Below are positions 17,600-26,417 of a DNA stretch of 64,000 bases, piece by piece. A model generated the notes under the pieces. That model saw nothing but the letters and a program-made list of their open reading frames with translations. It was not told the DNA's origin and made no database searches. Position numbers and translations under genes: made by a program. Within the stretch, counting starts at the first letter, position 1, and the number at the start of each line of letters is the position of its first letter. The stretch is from UMGS1002 sp964570825 (lineage in GTDB: Bacteria; Bacillota; Clostridia; Oscillospirales; CAG-272): contig CAZMZJ010000001.1 of NCBI GenBank assembly GCA_964570825.1, positions 62,001-126,000 on the forward strand. The letters are read 5' to 3'.

Positions 17600-18793
17600 A
17601 TGGATAAAAAAACAATAACCGTACTCGGCTCCACCGGTTCGGTGGGCAGACAGGCGCTTGACACGGCGCGGGCCGAAAACCTGCCCGTAAAAGCCTTAGC
17701 CGCGGGATCAGACTATATCACGCTTGAAAAACAAGCGCGCGAATTCATGCCGGATTATTGCGTTCTTGACGACGCAAAGGCGGCTCAAAAGCTGAAAATA
17801 TCTCTTGCCGACACAAATATCAAAGTGCTGGCAGGATTTGACGGTATCAAATATATAATAAACGAATGCGGCTCGGATGTCATTATAAATTCAATAACAG
17901 GAGCCGCGGGGCTTCTTCCGACGCTTGAGGCGGTGCGCACAGGCAGCCGTCTTGCTCTGGCGAACAAGGAATCTCTTGTTATGGCCGGCGGAGTTATTAT
18001 TGATCTGGCAAAAAGCTGCGGCGCCGAGCTTATACCCGTCGACAGCGAGCACAGCGCGATTTTTCAGTGTCTGCAGGGGAGAGCCAAAAACGATATCAAA
18101 AGAATACTCCTGACAGCTTCGGGAGGTCCGTTCTACGGATATAAGCCCTCTGAATTGAAAAAAATAACCGTTGAAGCCGCGCTGGCTCACCCGACGTGGA
18201 AAATGGGGAAAAAAATCACGGTCGACAGCGCGACACTGATGAACAAGGGCTTTGAGGTCATTGAAGCCGCGCGCCTTTTCAGTGTGGAAGCCGGCAAAAT
18301 CAAAGTTCTTATACACCGCGAAAGTATAATTCACTCAATGGTTGAATATTTTGATAACAGCATCGCAGCGCAGATGTCGGTGCCGGATATGCGTCTGTGC
18401 GTCCAGTACGCGATAAATTACCCGGAACGCAGGAACGCCGTTATCGAACAGCTTGATTTGGTAAAAGTCGGGCGCCTCAGCTTTGGCGAGCCGGACACGG
18501 AAACATTTCCGCTGCTTGCGGCTGCGTTCGGCTGCCTGAAGGAAGGCGGAGCAATGCCGGCGATACTCAACGCAGCAAACGAGGCTGCCGTTGATGCTTT
18601 TCTGAACAGGAGGATCGGCTTTGCAGATATTCCGTCGGTTGTCCTTGAAACGCTTGGGCATTTTTCGGGAAAAGCAAGCATCGGTGCGGGAAATGTAAGT
18701 GACAGATGCAATTGCATTGATGAAATTTTTGATTACGACCGCCTTGCGCGAAGCTATGCGGCGAATATGATCAGCAGATATTCAGTTGACTGA
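17600..18793 (+). CDS. dxr: 1-deoxy-D-xylulose 5-phosphate reductoisomerase
   Basis: NADPH-dependent second step of the MEP isoprenoid pathway. It has the Rossmann motif GSTGSVGRQALD at the N-terminus, LANKESLVMAG, the metal-binding PVDSEHSAIFQ, and TASGGPFYGY. At 397 residues it is complete. Together with ispG downstream and uppS upstream it groups isoprenoid precursor synthesis with carrier-lipid synthesis. Confidence 0.97.
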   Translation: MDKKTITVLGSTGSVGRQALDTARAENLPVKALAAGSDYITLEKQAREFMPDYCVLDDAKAAQKLKISLADTNIKVLAGFDGIKYIINECGSDVIINSITGAAGLLPTLEAVRTGSRLALANKESLVMAGGVIIDLAKSCGAELIPVDSEHSAIFQCLQGRAKNDIKRILLTASGGPFYGYKPSELKKITVEAALAHPTWKMGKKITVDSATLMNKGFEVIEAARLFSVEAGKIKVLIHRESIIHSMVEYFDNSIAAQMSVPDMRLCVQYAINYPERRNAVIEQLDLVKVGRLSFGEPDTETFPLLAAAFGCLKEGGAMPAILNAANEAAVDAFLNRRIGFADIPSVVLETLGHFSGKASIGAGNVSDRCNCIDEIFDYDRLARSYAANMISRYSVD

Positions 18794-18857
18794 CACTAAA
18801 ATTTCAGCTTGCTGTTATATAATTACTGTAACTCAGTATTAAAAGGGGGATAAGGCT

Positions 18858-19892
18858 ATTTACGCACTATATATATTGCTTGCCATCTTTGTTTTCGGCG
18901 TGATGATATTCGTCCACGAACTGGGACACTATATTTCCGCGCGCGCGTGCGGTGTCGGCATAAAGGAATTTGCCATCGGAATGGGGCCGAAAATTTATTC
19001 GCGTGTGTCTAATAAAACAGGAATCAGATACTCGATACGGCTCTTTCCGGTAGGAGGCTTTGTCAGCATGGTCGGGGAGGACGAGGAGAGCGAAGCCGAC
19101 GACGCGTTCGGGAAGAAGAGCGTATGGCGCCGGATGATTATTATCATTGCGGGAGCGTTTATGAACCTTGCGCTCGGCTTTCTCATCATGCTTGTAATTG
19201 TGTCAACCACAAAGGGATATCTCGCCGTAAACGTTGTCGCGGAATTTGACGACGGCGCCATGAGCGAAGCTTCTGGACTTATGGTCGATGACAGGATAAT
19301 CAAAATCAACAATACACGTATACACACCGGATATGACCTCTCGTATGAGATAATGAATCAGGGCGACGTTGCGGTTGACCTGACTGTTATCAGAAACGGC
19401 GAGAAAATTGTCTTAAAAGACGTTATTTTCCCGACATTTTCCGAGAGCGGCGCAACCTTCGGGCAGTCGGATTTCACACCGTACGGCGAGCAAAAAACAC
19501 TGTTTACAGTGATAAAGCATACATGGTTCCGCTCGGTATCCACCGTCAAGATGGTAGCCGACTCGCTGATTGACCTCATTCGCGGCAGATACGGAATCGA
19601 CGCCGTATCCGGTCCTGTCGGCATAACCGAACAGATCGGAAACGCGGCAAAAACAAGTTCTGTCAATCTGCTGTATATTTGTGCCGTCATCAGCATAAAC
19701 CTCGGCATCATCAACCTTCTGCCGCTGCCCGCGCTCGACGGCGGAAGATTTGTCTTTCTCCTTGTGGAGGCCATACGCCGCAAGCCGGTCAATAAAAATA
19801 TCGAGGGATATGTCCATTTTATCGGGATCGTAGTTCTGTTTGCTCTTATGATACTGATAACAATGAAAGACATCTGGGGTCTTGTAAATTAA
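18858..19892 (+). CDS. rseP: RIP metalloprotease RseP (site-2 protease family)
   Basis: Intramembrane zinc protease. The zinc motif HELGH lies in the first helix (FGVMIFVHELGHYISARA), a PDZ domain follows (about 115-190), and NLLPLPALDGGRFVF is the second catalytic motif. The first conventional start is TTG at 18878-frame position 18876, but that would cut off the first turn of the helix. The Shine-Dalgarno AAAAGGGGG (18841-18849) instead points to an ATT codon at 18858. This gives a 344-residue protein whose start (YALYILLAIFVFG) matches homologues. The ATT start is inference. It abuts ispG with no gap. Confidence 0.93.
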   Translation: MYALYILLAIFVFGVMIFVHELGHYISARACGVGIKEFAIGMGPKIYSRVSNKTGIRYSIRLFPVGGFVSMVGEDEESEADDAFGKKSVWRRMIIIIAGAFMNLALGFLIMLVIVSTTKGYLAVNVVAEFDDGAMSEASGLMVDDRIIKINNTRIHTGYDLSYEIMNQGDVAVDLTVIRNGEKIVLKDVIFPTFSESGATFGQSDFTPYGEQKTLFTVIKHTWFRSVSTVKMVADSLIDLIRGRYGIDAVSGPVGITEQIGNAAKTSSVNLLYICAVISINLGIINLLPLPALDGGRFVFLLVEAIRRKPVNKNIEGYVHFIGIVVLFALMILITMKDIWGLVN

Positions 19893-20975
19893 ATGATATA
19901 CAACAATATTAGAATTCCTAAAAGGGAAATCAAAATAGGCTCCGTGAGCATTGGCGGCGGGAACAAAATCGCAGTCCAGTCGATGACAAACACAGATACG
20001 AATAATCGGGAGGCGACGCTTGCTCAGGTGAGAGCTCTTGCCGGCGCCGGCTGCGATATAGTGCGCATCACTGTTCCTGACGAAGAAGCCGCAAAAACAA
20101 TTTTTTATATCAAAGAGCAGGGAATCTCAGTGCCGATTGTAGCCGATATTCATTTTGACTACAAGGCTGCATTGGCGGCCGCAGGGTGCGGAGCCGATAA
20201 AATACGGATAAATCCCGGCAATATCGGCGGCGACGAACGGGTAAGGGAAGTCTGCCGGGCATGTTCCTCACGCGGCATACCTATAAGAATCGGCGTCAAC
20301 AGCGGTTCGCTTGAGAAACATATCCTTGAAAAGCACGGCTCGCCGACAGCCGCGGCGCTCTGCGAATCGGCCATTTATCATATCAGGCTGCTTGAAAAAT
20401 TTGATTTCAGCAATATTGCAGTTTCAATTAAGTCGTCGGATGTAAGGATAATGATTGAGGCTAACGTTATGCTTTCCGAAAGATGTGATTACCCGCTTCA
20501 CCTCGGAGTTACTGAGGCCGGCGCCGGAAGAGCGGGACTTATCAAGTCTTCTGCGGGCATAGGCGCGCTTCTGTGCCGCGGGATCGGAGATACTATCAGA
20601 ATATCTCTCACCGACGATCCGGTGGAGGAAGTACGCGCTGCAAAAGAGCTTCTCACGGCTCTCGCCGTCGAAGGACAGAGCGGGTTAAATATTATCAGCT
20701 GCCCTACATGCGGAAGAACGAGCATAGATCTTATCGGCCTTTACAACAAGTTCAAAGAAGCCGTAAGTATGGAAAAGCTGGAGGACAAGCCGCTGACAGT
20801 CGCCCTTATGGGCTGCGCGGTAAACGGTCCGGGGGAGGCAAGAGAAGCGGATTTCGGCATCGCCGGAGGATCTGGCGAGGCTCTGTTATTCAGAAAAGGG
20901 AAGATCGTTGGAAAAATCAAGGAAGAAGATATAGTGAAAACACTTATAAATGAAATAAGGAACATCACAAAATAA
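19893..20975 (+). CDS. ispG: 4-hydroxy-3-methylbut-2-en-1-yl diphosphate synthase
   Basis: Iron-sulfur enzyme of the MEP pathway converting methylerythritol cyclodiphosphate to HMBPP. The N-terminal TIM-barrel part contains VQSMTNTDT, and PIVADIHFDYKAAL follows. The [4Fe-4S] ligands are in NIISCPTCGRTSIDL and ALMGCAVNGPGEA. At 360 residues it is the short bacterial form. The ATG directly follows the rseP TAA and the stop lies four bases before polC. Confidence 0.97.
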   Translation: MIYNNIRIPKREIKIGSVSIGGGNKIAVQSMTNTDTNNREATLAQVRALAGAGCDIVRITVPDEEAAKTIFYIKEQGISVPIVADIHFDYKAALAAAGCGADKIRINPGNIGGDERVREVCRACSSRGIPIRIGVNSGSLEKHILEKHGSPTAAALCESAIYHIRLLEKFDFSNIAVSIKSSDVRIMIEANVMLSERCDYPLHLGVTEAGAGRAGLIKSSAGIGALLCRGIGDTIRISLTDDPVEEVRAAKELLTALAVEGQSGLNIISCPTCGRTSIDLIGLYNKFKEAVSMEKLEDKPLTVALMGCAVNGPGEAREADFGIAGGSGEALLFRKGKIVGKIKEEDIVKTLINEIRNITK

Positions 20976-20978
20976 AAA

Positions 20979-23900
20979 ATGAGCAAAACATTTCTTGAAA
21001 TATTTTCTAAATATGAGCCTGATGCGTCTATACGAACATATCTTGATGCGGCACAGGAAAGCTGTGTAAAATGCGACCGAGAAAGACGCATAATCGAAAT
21101 TGAAACAAAATTCAGCCGGATTATTCCAAAATCCATTTTATACAAGATAGAGTCGCAGCTCGCGCAGAGCTATAAGGTGAACATAGTAAAAATCCTGCCG
21201 AAATATCCGGGCTGTCTGCTTACATATGAATATATACCAGAAATACTGAAAGAAGCCGAGCGCACCGGAGTCGTGGCACGCGGTTTCTTTTCTGATTATA
21301 CATACGAATTTGACGGTGAAAAACTTTCTGTGTGCCTTAACACTTTGCCCGGCGGGATCGACCTTATGAATGATTTCAAAACGCCGCAGGTGATTGACCG
21401 GATTATTTTCAGCGAATTCGGAGCCGTTGTTAAAACCGAGCTGTCTTGCAGTTCGGACACCGCGGAATATTCCGAGAGAATACGCAGCCGGCTTGACGAG
21501 ATTGACCGCGAACTGACAGCCGCGGAAAAAATTTACGATGAGCGCGAACGCGAATCGTTCAGAGAGCGTTACGCTGAAGAAACGGTGCCGGCTGATGAGG
21601 TTAAGGAAGTCAAGAAACTTCCGCGGGTTACCACGATATTCCCGGAAAAGAAGATAAATAACGAAGCCGGCGTATTCGATTCAGGCTGCAGGAAGTTCGA
21701 CATTTCAAATCCCGAATATGTCTTTGGAGAGGAATTCGACGTAGCCCCAAAAAGAATAGCTGACATTAAAAACACAGAGCGCGGAGTGGTTATAGCAGGC
21801 GATGTTTTTGGTTTTGAATGCGAAAAATCGCGCGGCGGGGACAAATATAACTTAACATTCTCGCTGACCGACTATAATTCCTCGATTGAAGTCAAGTGCT
21901 TCGGACTCACAGAAGAAGAATCGGAAAAAATATCAGGTTTCATTTCAGACGGCGCGTCGGTGGCGCTTTACGGCGCTGTAAAGCGCGAAACACGCAAGGG
22001 AGTCGCCGGCGAGGAACTTTATATGACCTTCCAAAACGCCGCTAAAATCAAGCGTATTGACCGTACGGACGACGCTGATGAAAAGCGTGTCGAGCTTCAC
22101 ATTCACACATCTATGTCCACGATGGACGCTATAATATCTCCGCCCGACCTCATCAAGACAGCGAAAAACTGGGGGTACAGCGCCATTGCGGTGACAGACC
22201 ACGCAAACCTGCAGGCTTATCCTGAAGTAATGATAGCGGCGGAAGCCGCCGGCGTCAAGCCTATTTACGGCGTAGAGGGATACTTCGTCAACGACACCGC
22301 AAGCGCCGTTTATGGGCTCGAAAATAAAAATCAACCCGGATTCGATGATGAATTCATAGTGTTTGATATTGAAACCACCGGACTTTCGGCGCAGAACTGC
22401 AAAATCACCGAAATCGGCGCCGTTCGCGTAGCACACGGCAAAATTTGTGAAACTTTTGGCACTTACGCCGACCCCGGCGAACATATTCCAGAGGAAATCA
22501 CAAAACTCACCGGGATAACCGACGAAATGGTTTCAGGCGCACCTTCGCAGGCAGATGCCGTAAGATTGTTCCTTGAATTTACCGGCGACAGAATGCTTGT
22601 CGCGCATAACGCTAATTTTGACATGGGATTTATCCGCACGGTGTGCGAAAAAAACTGTATTTCTTTCACAAACCCGTATCTTGACACAGTAGCGCTTTCA
22701 AGATATATCAACAAGGACTTGAAAAACCATAGGCTCGACACGCTCGCAAAATATTATAGCCTTAGAGAATTCAACCATCACAGAGCATATGATGACGCGT
22801 CAATGCTCGCCGAGATTTTTATTTGCATGATTGCAAAAATGCGCTCGCTTGATATTCATAACTTTGAAGAACTGGCGCGGGAGATGAGCGAAAACTCTGA
22901 TCCTCTCAAGCTAAAGACCTACCATCAAATAATACTTGTAAAAAATCAGGCGGGGCTTAAAAATCTTTACCGGATTATTTCGGAAAGCTATCTTAAGTAT
23001 TTTTACCGGACTCCGCGCATCCCCAAAACGCTGCTTGAAAAATACCGCGACGGCTTGATTGTGGGGTCTGCCTGCGAGGCCGGAGAAATATATTCGGCGT
23101 TTCTTGAAAACAAACCTGAAAGTGAAATTGAAAGCTTGGCCGAATTTTATGATTATCTTGAGATCCAGCCTGTTTCAAACAACCATTTTTTGGTGGAAGA
23201 AGGACAACTCCCGAACGACGACGCTATACGCGATATAAACCGCCGGATATACGAGCTTGGCAAAAGACTCGGCAAACCTGTCGTCGCCACCTGTGATGCT
23301 CATTTCATAAACGAGGAAGACGAGATATTCCGCAAAATTCTGCTTACCGGAATGAAATTCAAGGACGCCGACCGCGACTGCCATATCTATCTGAGGACCA
23401 CCGCCGAAATGATTGAGGAATTTTCTTATCTCGGCAGTGAGGCGGCTTATGAAGTGGTCGTTAAAAATACCAACCTGATTAGCGGCATGATAGAAAACGT
23501 CCGCCCGATTCCAAAGGGTTCGTATACGCCGAGCATGGAAGGCGCGGAGGAAGAGCTCCAGGATATGTGCTGGAAGCGCGCGCGCAGCATGTACGGCGAC
23601 GAATTGCCTGAAATTGTGTCTAAGCGTCTTGACAAGGAGCTTACTTCAATTATAAAACATGGCTTCGCGGTGCTTTATATTATAGCCCAGCGGCTTGTAA
23701 AATTCAGCGAGGACAACGGGTATCTCGTAGGCTCGCGCGGCTCTGTCGGCTCCTCGTTTGTCGCTACGATGGCGGGCATTTCAGAAGTCAACCCGCTGCC
23801 GCCGCATTACTGGTGTCCGGGCTGCAGATATAACGAATTTTTCACCGACGGCTCAGTCGGCTCGGGATTCGATCTGCCTGACAAAATATGTCCGAGATGC

Positions 23901-25418
23901 GGCCGCAAGCTGAACGCAGACGGCCATGACATACCCTTTGAAACCTTTCTCGGCTTCTACGGCGATAAATCTCCCGATATCGATTTGAATTTCTCAGGCG
24001 ACATTCAGGCAAAGGTGCATAAATACACTGAAGAGCTTTTCGGATCTGACAACGTGTTCCGCGCCGGAACTCTCGGAACTCTTGCCGACAAGACGGCATA
24101 CGGATTTGTGGCGAAATATGTTGAATCAAAAGGAGTATCAATCCCGCGCGCCGAGATGAACCGTTTTGTGAACAACTGCGTCGGCGTCAAGCGTACCACG
24201 GGACAGCACCCGGGAGGAATCATAGTAATTCCGCGTGAATATGAAGTATATGATTTCACTCCCATACAGCACCCGGCGGACGACCCGAAATCCGATGTTA
24301 TAACAACTCACTTCGCCTTTTCATATCTGCATGACACAATCCTGAAGCTTGATGAGCTCGGGCACGATATTCCGACAAAATACAAATGGCTGGAGCGCTT
24401 CAGCAACACAAGCGTATTGGATGTTCCGATGAACGACAAGGATGTGTACGAGCTCTTCGCGTCCACAAAATCGCTCGGAGTCAAGCCTGATGATATAGGA
24501 TCCCAGATAGGCACGTTCGGTCTGCCCGAGTTCGGAACCGGCTTTGTTCAGCCTGTTGTAATTGAATCAAAGCCGAAAAATTTTGCCGACCTGCTGCAGG
24601 TATCGGGACTGACTCACGGGACCGATGTGTGGCTCGGAAACGCGCAGGATTTGATTAAAAACAATATCTGTACGATATCAAAAGTCGTAGGAACGCGCGA
24701 CGGCATCATGCTCGACCTCATCCGTTACGGCCTTGAAAACAGCAAAGCCTTCAAAATAATGGAGTTTGTCAGAAAAAATAAAAAGGGCAAGCCTCTGCCG
24801 GACGATATGGTCGCCGCCATGAAAGAAAAAAATGTTCCCGACTGGTACATTGATTCCCTGCGCAAAATCAAATATATGTTCCCTAAGGCTCACGCCGCGG
24901 CGTATGTAATGTCGGCGATAAGGCTCGGCTGGTATAAAGTCCACATGCCGCTGGCTTTCTACTGCGCTATGTTTACTGTCGCTCCGGGCGGGTTCGACGC
25001 CGAGATTGTTATGAAGGGCAAAAGGGCTGTCGTCGACACGATTGCTGACATTGAAAAGCGCAAAAAGAGCCGCGACTCAACTGTAACGCAAAAAGAGGAG
25101 GGAATGATCCCGACTCTTCAGCTGGTTAACGAGTGCTTTGCGCGCAATATCAAATTTCTCAAAGTCGATCTGAAAAAATCCGACGCTTTCGCTTTCCTCC
25201 CTGAAAATGGAGCGATAAGAATGCCGTTTTCGTCTCTCGGCGGCCTCGGTGAAACCGCCGCGCAGAATATTATCACCGAACGAGAAAAAGAACCGTTTTT
25301 TTCAGTGGAAGACCTGCGCATACGCGCCGGACTTACAAAAAGCGTGATAGAAATCCTGCGGCGCAACGGCGTGCTTGACAACCTGTCTGAGACCGACCAG
25401 ATTACGATATCGTTTTGA
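20979..25418 (+). CDS. polC: DNA polymerase III alpha subunit, PolC type
   Basis: Replicative polymerase of Gram-positive bacteria, 1479 residues. In order: an N-terminal domain, an OB fold (about 255-355), the first half of a PHP domain (VELHIHTSMSTMDAI, near 370), an inserted DEDDh 3'-5' exonuclease (FIVFDIETTGL near 458; HNANFDMGF; HRAYDDASML), the rest of PHP, then palm and fingers. GSRGSVGSSFVATMAGISE, a four-cysteine zinc site (CPGC..CPRC near 945-972) and the catalytic SPDIDLNFSGD (near 998) are visible. It is full length and co-linear with ispG. Confidence 0.98.
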   Translation: MSKTFLEIFSKYEPDASIRTYLDAAQESCVKCDRERRIIEIETKFSRIIPKSILYKIESQLAQSYKVNIVKILPKYPGCLLTYEYIPEILKEAERTGVVARGFFSDYTYEFDGEKLSVCLNTLPGGIDLMNDFKTPQVIDRIIFSEFGAVVKTELSCSSDTAEYSERIRSRLDEIDRELTAAEKIYDERERESFRERYAEETVPADEVKEVKKLPRVTTIFPEKKINNEAGVFDSGCRKFDISNPEYVFGEEFDVAPKRIADIKNTERGVVIAGDVFGFECEKSRGGDKYNLTFSLTDYNSSIEVKCFGLTEEESEKISGFISDGASVALYGAVKRETRKGVAGEELYMTFQNAAKIKRIDRTDDADEKRVELHIHTSMSTMDAIISPPDLIKTAKNWGYSAIAVTDHANLQAYPEVMIAAEAAGVKPIYGVEGYFVNDTASAVYGLENKNQPGFDDEFIVFDIETTGLSAQNCKITEIGAVRVAHGKICETFGTYADPGEHIPEEITKLTGITDEMVSGAPSQADAVRLFLEFTGDRMLVAHNANFDMGFIRTVCEKNCISFTNPYLDTVALSRYINKDLKNHRLDTLAKYYSLREFNHHRAYDDASMLAEIFICMIAKMRSLDIHNFEELAREMSENSDPLKLKTYHQIILVKNQAGLKNLYRIISESYLKYFYRTPRIPKTLLEKYRDGLIVGSACEAGEIYSAFLENKPESEIESLAEFYDYLEIQPVSNNHFLVEEGQLPNDDAIRDINRRIYELGKRLGKPVVATCDAHFINEEDEIFRKILLTGMKFKDADRDCHIYLRTTAEMIEEFSYLGSEAAYEVVVKNTNLISGMIENVRPIPKGSYTPSMEGAEEELQDMCWKRARSMYGDELPEIVSKRLDKELTSIIKHGFAVLYIIAQRLVKFSEDNGYLVGSRGSVGSSFVATMAGISEVNPLPPHYWCPGCRYNEFFTDGSVGSGFDLPDKICPRCGRKLNADGHDIPFETFLGFYGDKSPDIDLNFSGDIQAKVHKYTEELFGSDNVFRAGTLGTLADKTAYGFVAKYVESKGVSIPRAEMNRFVNNCVGVKRTTGQHPGGIIVIPREYEVYDFTPIQHPADDPKSDVITTHFAFSYLHDTILKLDELGHDIPTKYKWLERFSNTSVLDVPMNDKDVYELFASTKSLGVKPDDIGSQIGTFGLPEFGTGFVQPVVIESKPKNFADLLQVSGLTHGTDVWLGNAQDLIKNNICTISKVVGTRDGIMLDLIRYGLENSKAFKIMEFVRKNKKGKPLPDDMVAAMKEKNVPDWYIDSLRKIKYMFPKAHAAAYVMSAIRLGWYKVHMPLAFYCAMFTVAPGGFDAEIVMKGKRAVVDTIADIEKRKKSRDSTVTQKEEGMIPTLQLVNECFARNIKFLKVDLKKSDAFAFLPENGAIRMPFSSLGGLGETAAQNIITEREKEPFFSVEDLRIRAGLTKSVIEILRRNGVLDNLSETDQITISF

Positions 25419-25457
25419 TGTATTTATGTTTTTAATATATAAAATTTAATTTTTCTA

Positions 25458-25486
25458 TTGCATTTGGTCTGTCGATATGATATAAT
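25458..25486 (+). promoter_or_regulatory. Sigma-A promoter of the tRNA-Val/tRNA-Ala unit
   Basis: TTGCAT (25458-25463), a 17-bp spacer and TATAAT (25481-25486). Transcription would begin at about 25492, about 65 nt before the first tRNA. Confidence 0.75.
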
Positions 25487-25489
25487 AAC

Positions 25490-25519
25490 GGCACGGCGGT
25501 TTTCGGAATCCGCCGTGCC
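25490..25519 (+). other. Perfect 10-bp hairpin at the 5' end of the tRNA transcript
   Basis: GGCACGGCGG (25490-25499) and CCGCCGTGCC (25510-25519) enclose a 10-base loop. It starts within a few bases of the expected transcription start. No T-run follows, so it is not a good terminator for polC; it may protect or mark the precursor 5' end. Confidence 0.5.
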
Positions 25520-25555
25520 GCAATTCATAACAGACAATAAATCAAAGCCTTTTTC

Positions 25556-25632
25556 GGAGGCATAGCTCAGTTGGTCAGAGCGCACGGTTCACATCCGTGA
25601 GGTCGCAGGTTCGAGCCCTGCTGTCTCCACCA
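25556..25632 (+). tRNA. tRNA-Val (anticodon CAC)
   Basis: Complete 77-nt cloverleaf: acceptor GGAGGCA/TGTCTCC, D-arm GCTC..GAGC, anticodon stem CACGG/CCGTG with loop TTCACAT (anticodon CAC, reading GUG), T-arm GCAGG-TTCGAGC-CCTGC, and an encoded CCA end. Confidence 0.95.
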
Positions 25633-25700
25633 GCCATAAACCGGGTCGTCAATAATACTATGGTTAACTGAATGCAAGATAAATCAATTAAATATATTTA

Positions 25701-25776
25701 GGGGTATTAGCGCAGTTGGGAGCGCACAACACTGGCAGTGTTGGGGTCAGGGGTTCGAATCCCCTATGCTCCACCA
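25701..25776 (+). tRNA. tRNA-Ala (anticodon GGC)
   Basis: Complete 76-nt cloverleaf: acceptor GGGGTAT/ATGCTCC, D-arm GCGC..GCGC, anticodon stem CAACA/TGTTG with loop CTGGCAG (anticodon GGC, reading GCC/GCU), T-arm AGGGG-TTCGAAT-CCCCT, and encoded CCA. It is probably co-transcribed with tRNA-Val. Confidence 0.95.
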
Positions 25777-25786
25777 AAACAAAACA

Positions 25787-25828
25787 ATCCCGTACCGCCG
25801 CATAATATAAGGTGATACGGGATTTTAA
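25787..25828 (+). terminator. Terminator of the tRNA transcript
   Basis: ATCCCGTA (25787-25794) pairs with TACGGGAT (25816-25823), and TTTTAATA follows. It lies 10 bp after tRNA-Ala. Confidence 0.65.
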
Positions 25829-25929
25829 TATTCAGGATATGACGGAATCAGATAAATAATTTTCAAGTGCGGATAAAAGAAATCAATAGTGATTGTAAAA
25901 ATTACAGCTTATGCGAGGGGGCAAGTACA

Positions 25930-26283
25930 ATGAAAAAGGTTATTATTTTTTTGATGATCGCCGCTATTTTTTTCACAATACCGGCATGCGCGCCTGCAAA
26001 AGTCTGGGATACAGACAAAATGGGCGGGATCGAACCTCCTGCCGGCACGCTGACAAGCGTTACAAGAGTAAGCGGAGGATTGAAATACCTTTATTCTGAT
26101 GTAATGTATAACGACGCCACTGACTTTATATACCGGCTTTCTACAGGCGAGTTCAGCCAGAATATAATTTCTAACGCTGTCGGAAATGAGCTTTCATATT
26201 ACGGCGAAAATATTGAAGGGAAGAGCTTTAAGGTTATTTACAATATCGACAGCAAGACGTGCACAATAACTTACTTGAACTAA
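25930..26283 (+). CDS. Small secreted lipoprotein of unknown function
   Basis: 117 residues. The N-terminus MKKVIIFLMIAAIFFTIPAC is a lipoprotein signal peptide with lipobox I-P-A-C, giving a mature lipid-anchored Cys20. The remainder (about 97 residues) has alternating polar and aromatic strands and no domain I recognise. The frame is open to 25867, but the ATG at 25930, preceded by GAGGGGG, is the start that yields a signal peptide. It stands alone between the tRNA unit and the convergent malic enzyme gene. Confidence 0.7.
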   Translation: MKKVIIFLMIAAIFFTIPACAPAKVWDTDKMGGIEPPAGTLTSVTRVSGGLKYLYSDVMYNDATDFIYRLSTGEFSQNIISNAVGNELSYYGENIEGKSFKVIYNIDSKTCTITYLN

Positions 26284-26322
26284 GCAATTTTTGTTTGTTA
26301 TTTGAAAGGGAAATATTGAGAA

Positions 26323-26355
26323 CGAGGCGGACGGTTAATTTAACCGTCCGCCTCG
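26323..26355 (+). terminator. Strong hairpin between convergent genes, probable bidirectional terminator
   Basis: CGAGGCGGACGGTTAA and its exact complement TTAACCGTCCGCCTCG form a 16-bp inverted repeat in the gap between the lipoprotein gene and the malic enzyme gene, whose 3' ends face each other. T-rich sequence follows on the plus strand (CTTTGGATTTATTT). Confidence 0.6.
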
Positions 26356-26417
26356 CTTTGGATTTATTTGGTTGACTGTTTTTTAAGTTTCAGCTAAATG
26401 CGTCTGTTTTTTTCAGC

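Noticed and set aside
21945..22484. 179-codon minus-strand frame inside polC
   Set aside because: Antisense to conserved PHP and exonuclease coding sequence; composition typical of a shadow frame.
25490..25519. Terminator of polC
   Set aside because: No T-run follows, and a sigma-A -10 box lies immediately before the hairpin, so it belongs to the 5' end of the tRNA transcript.
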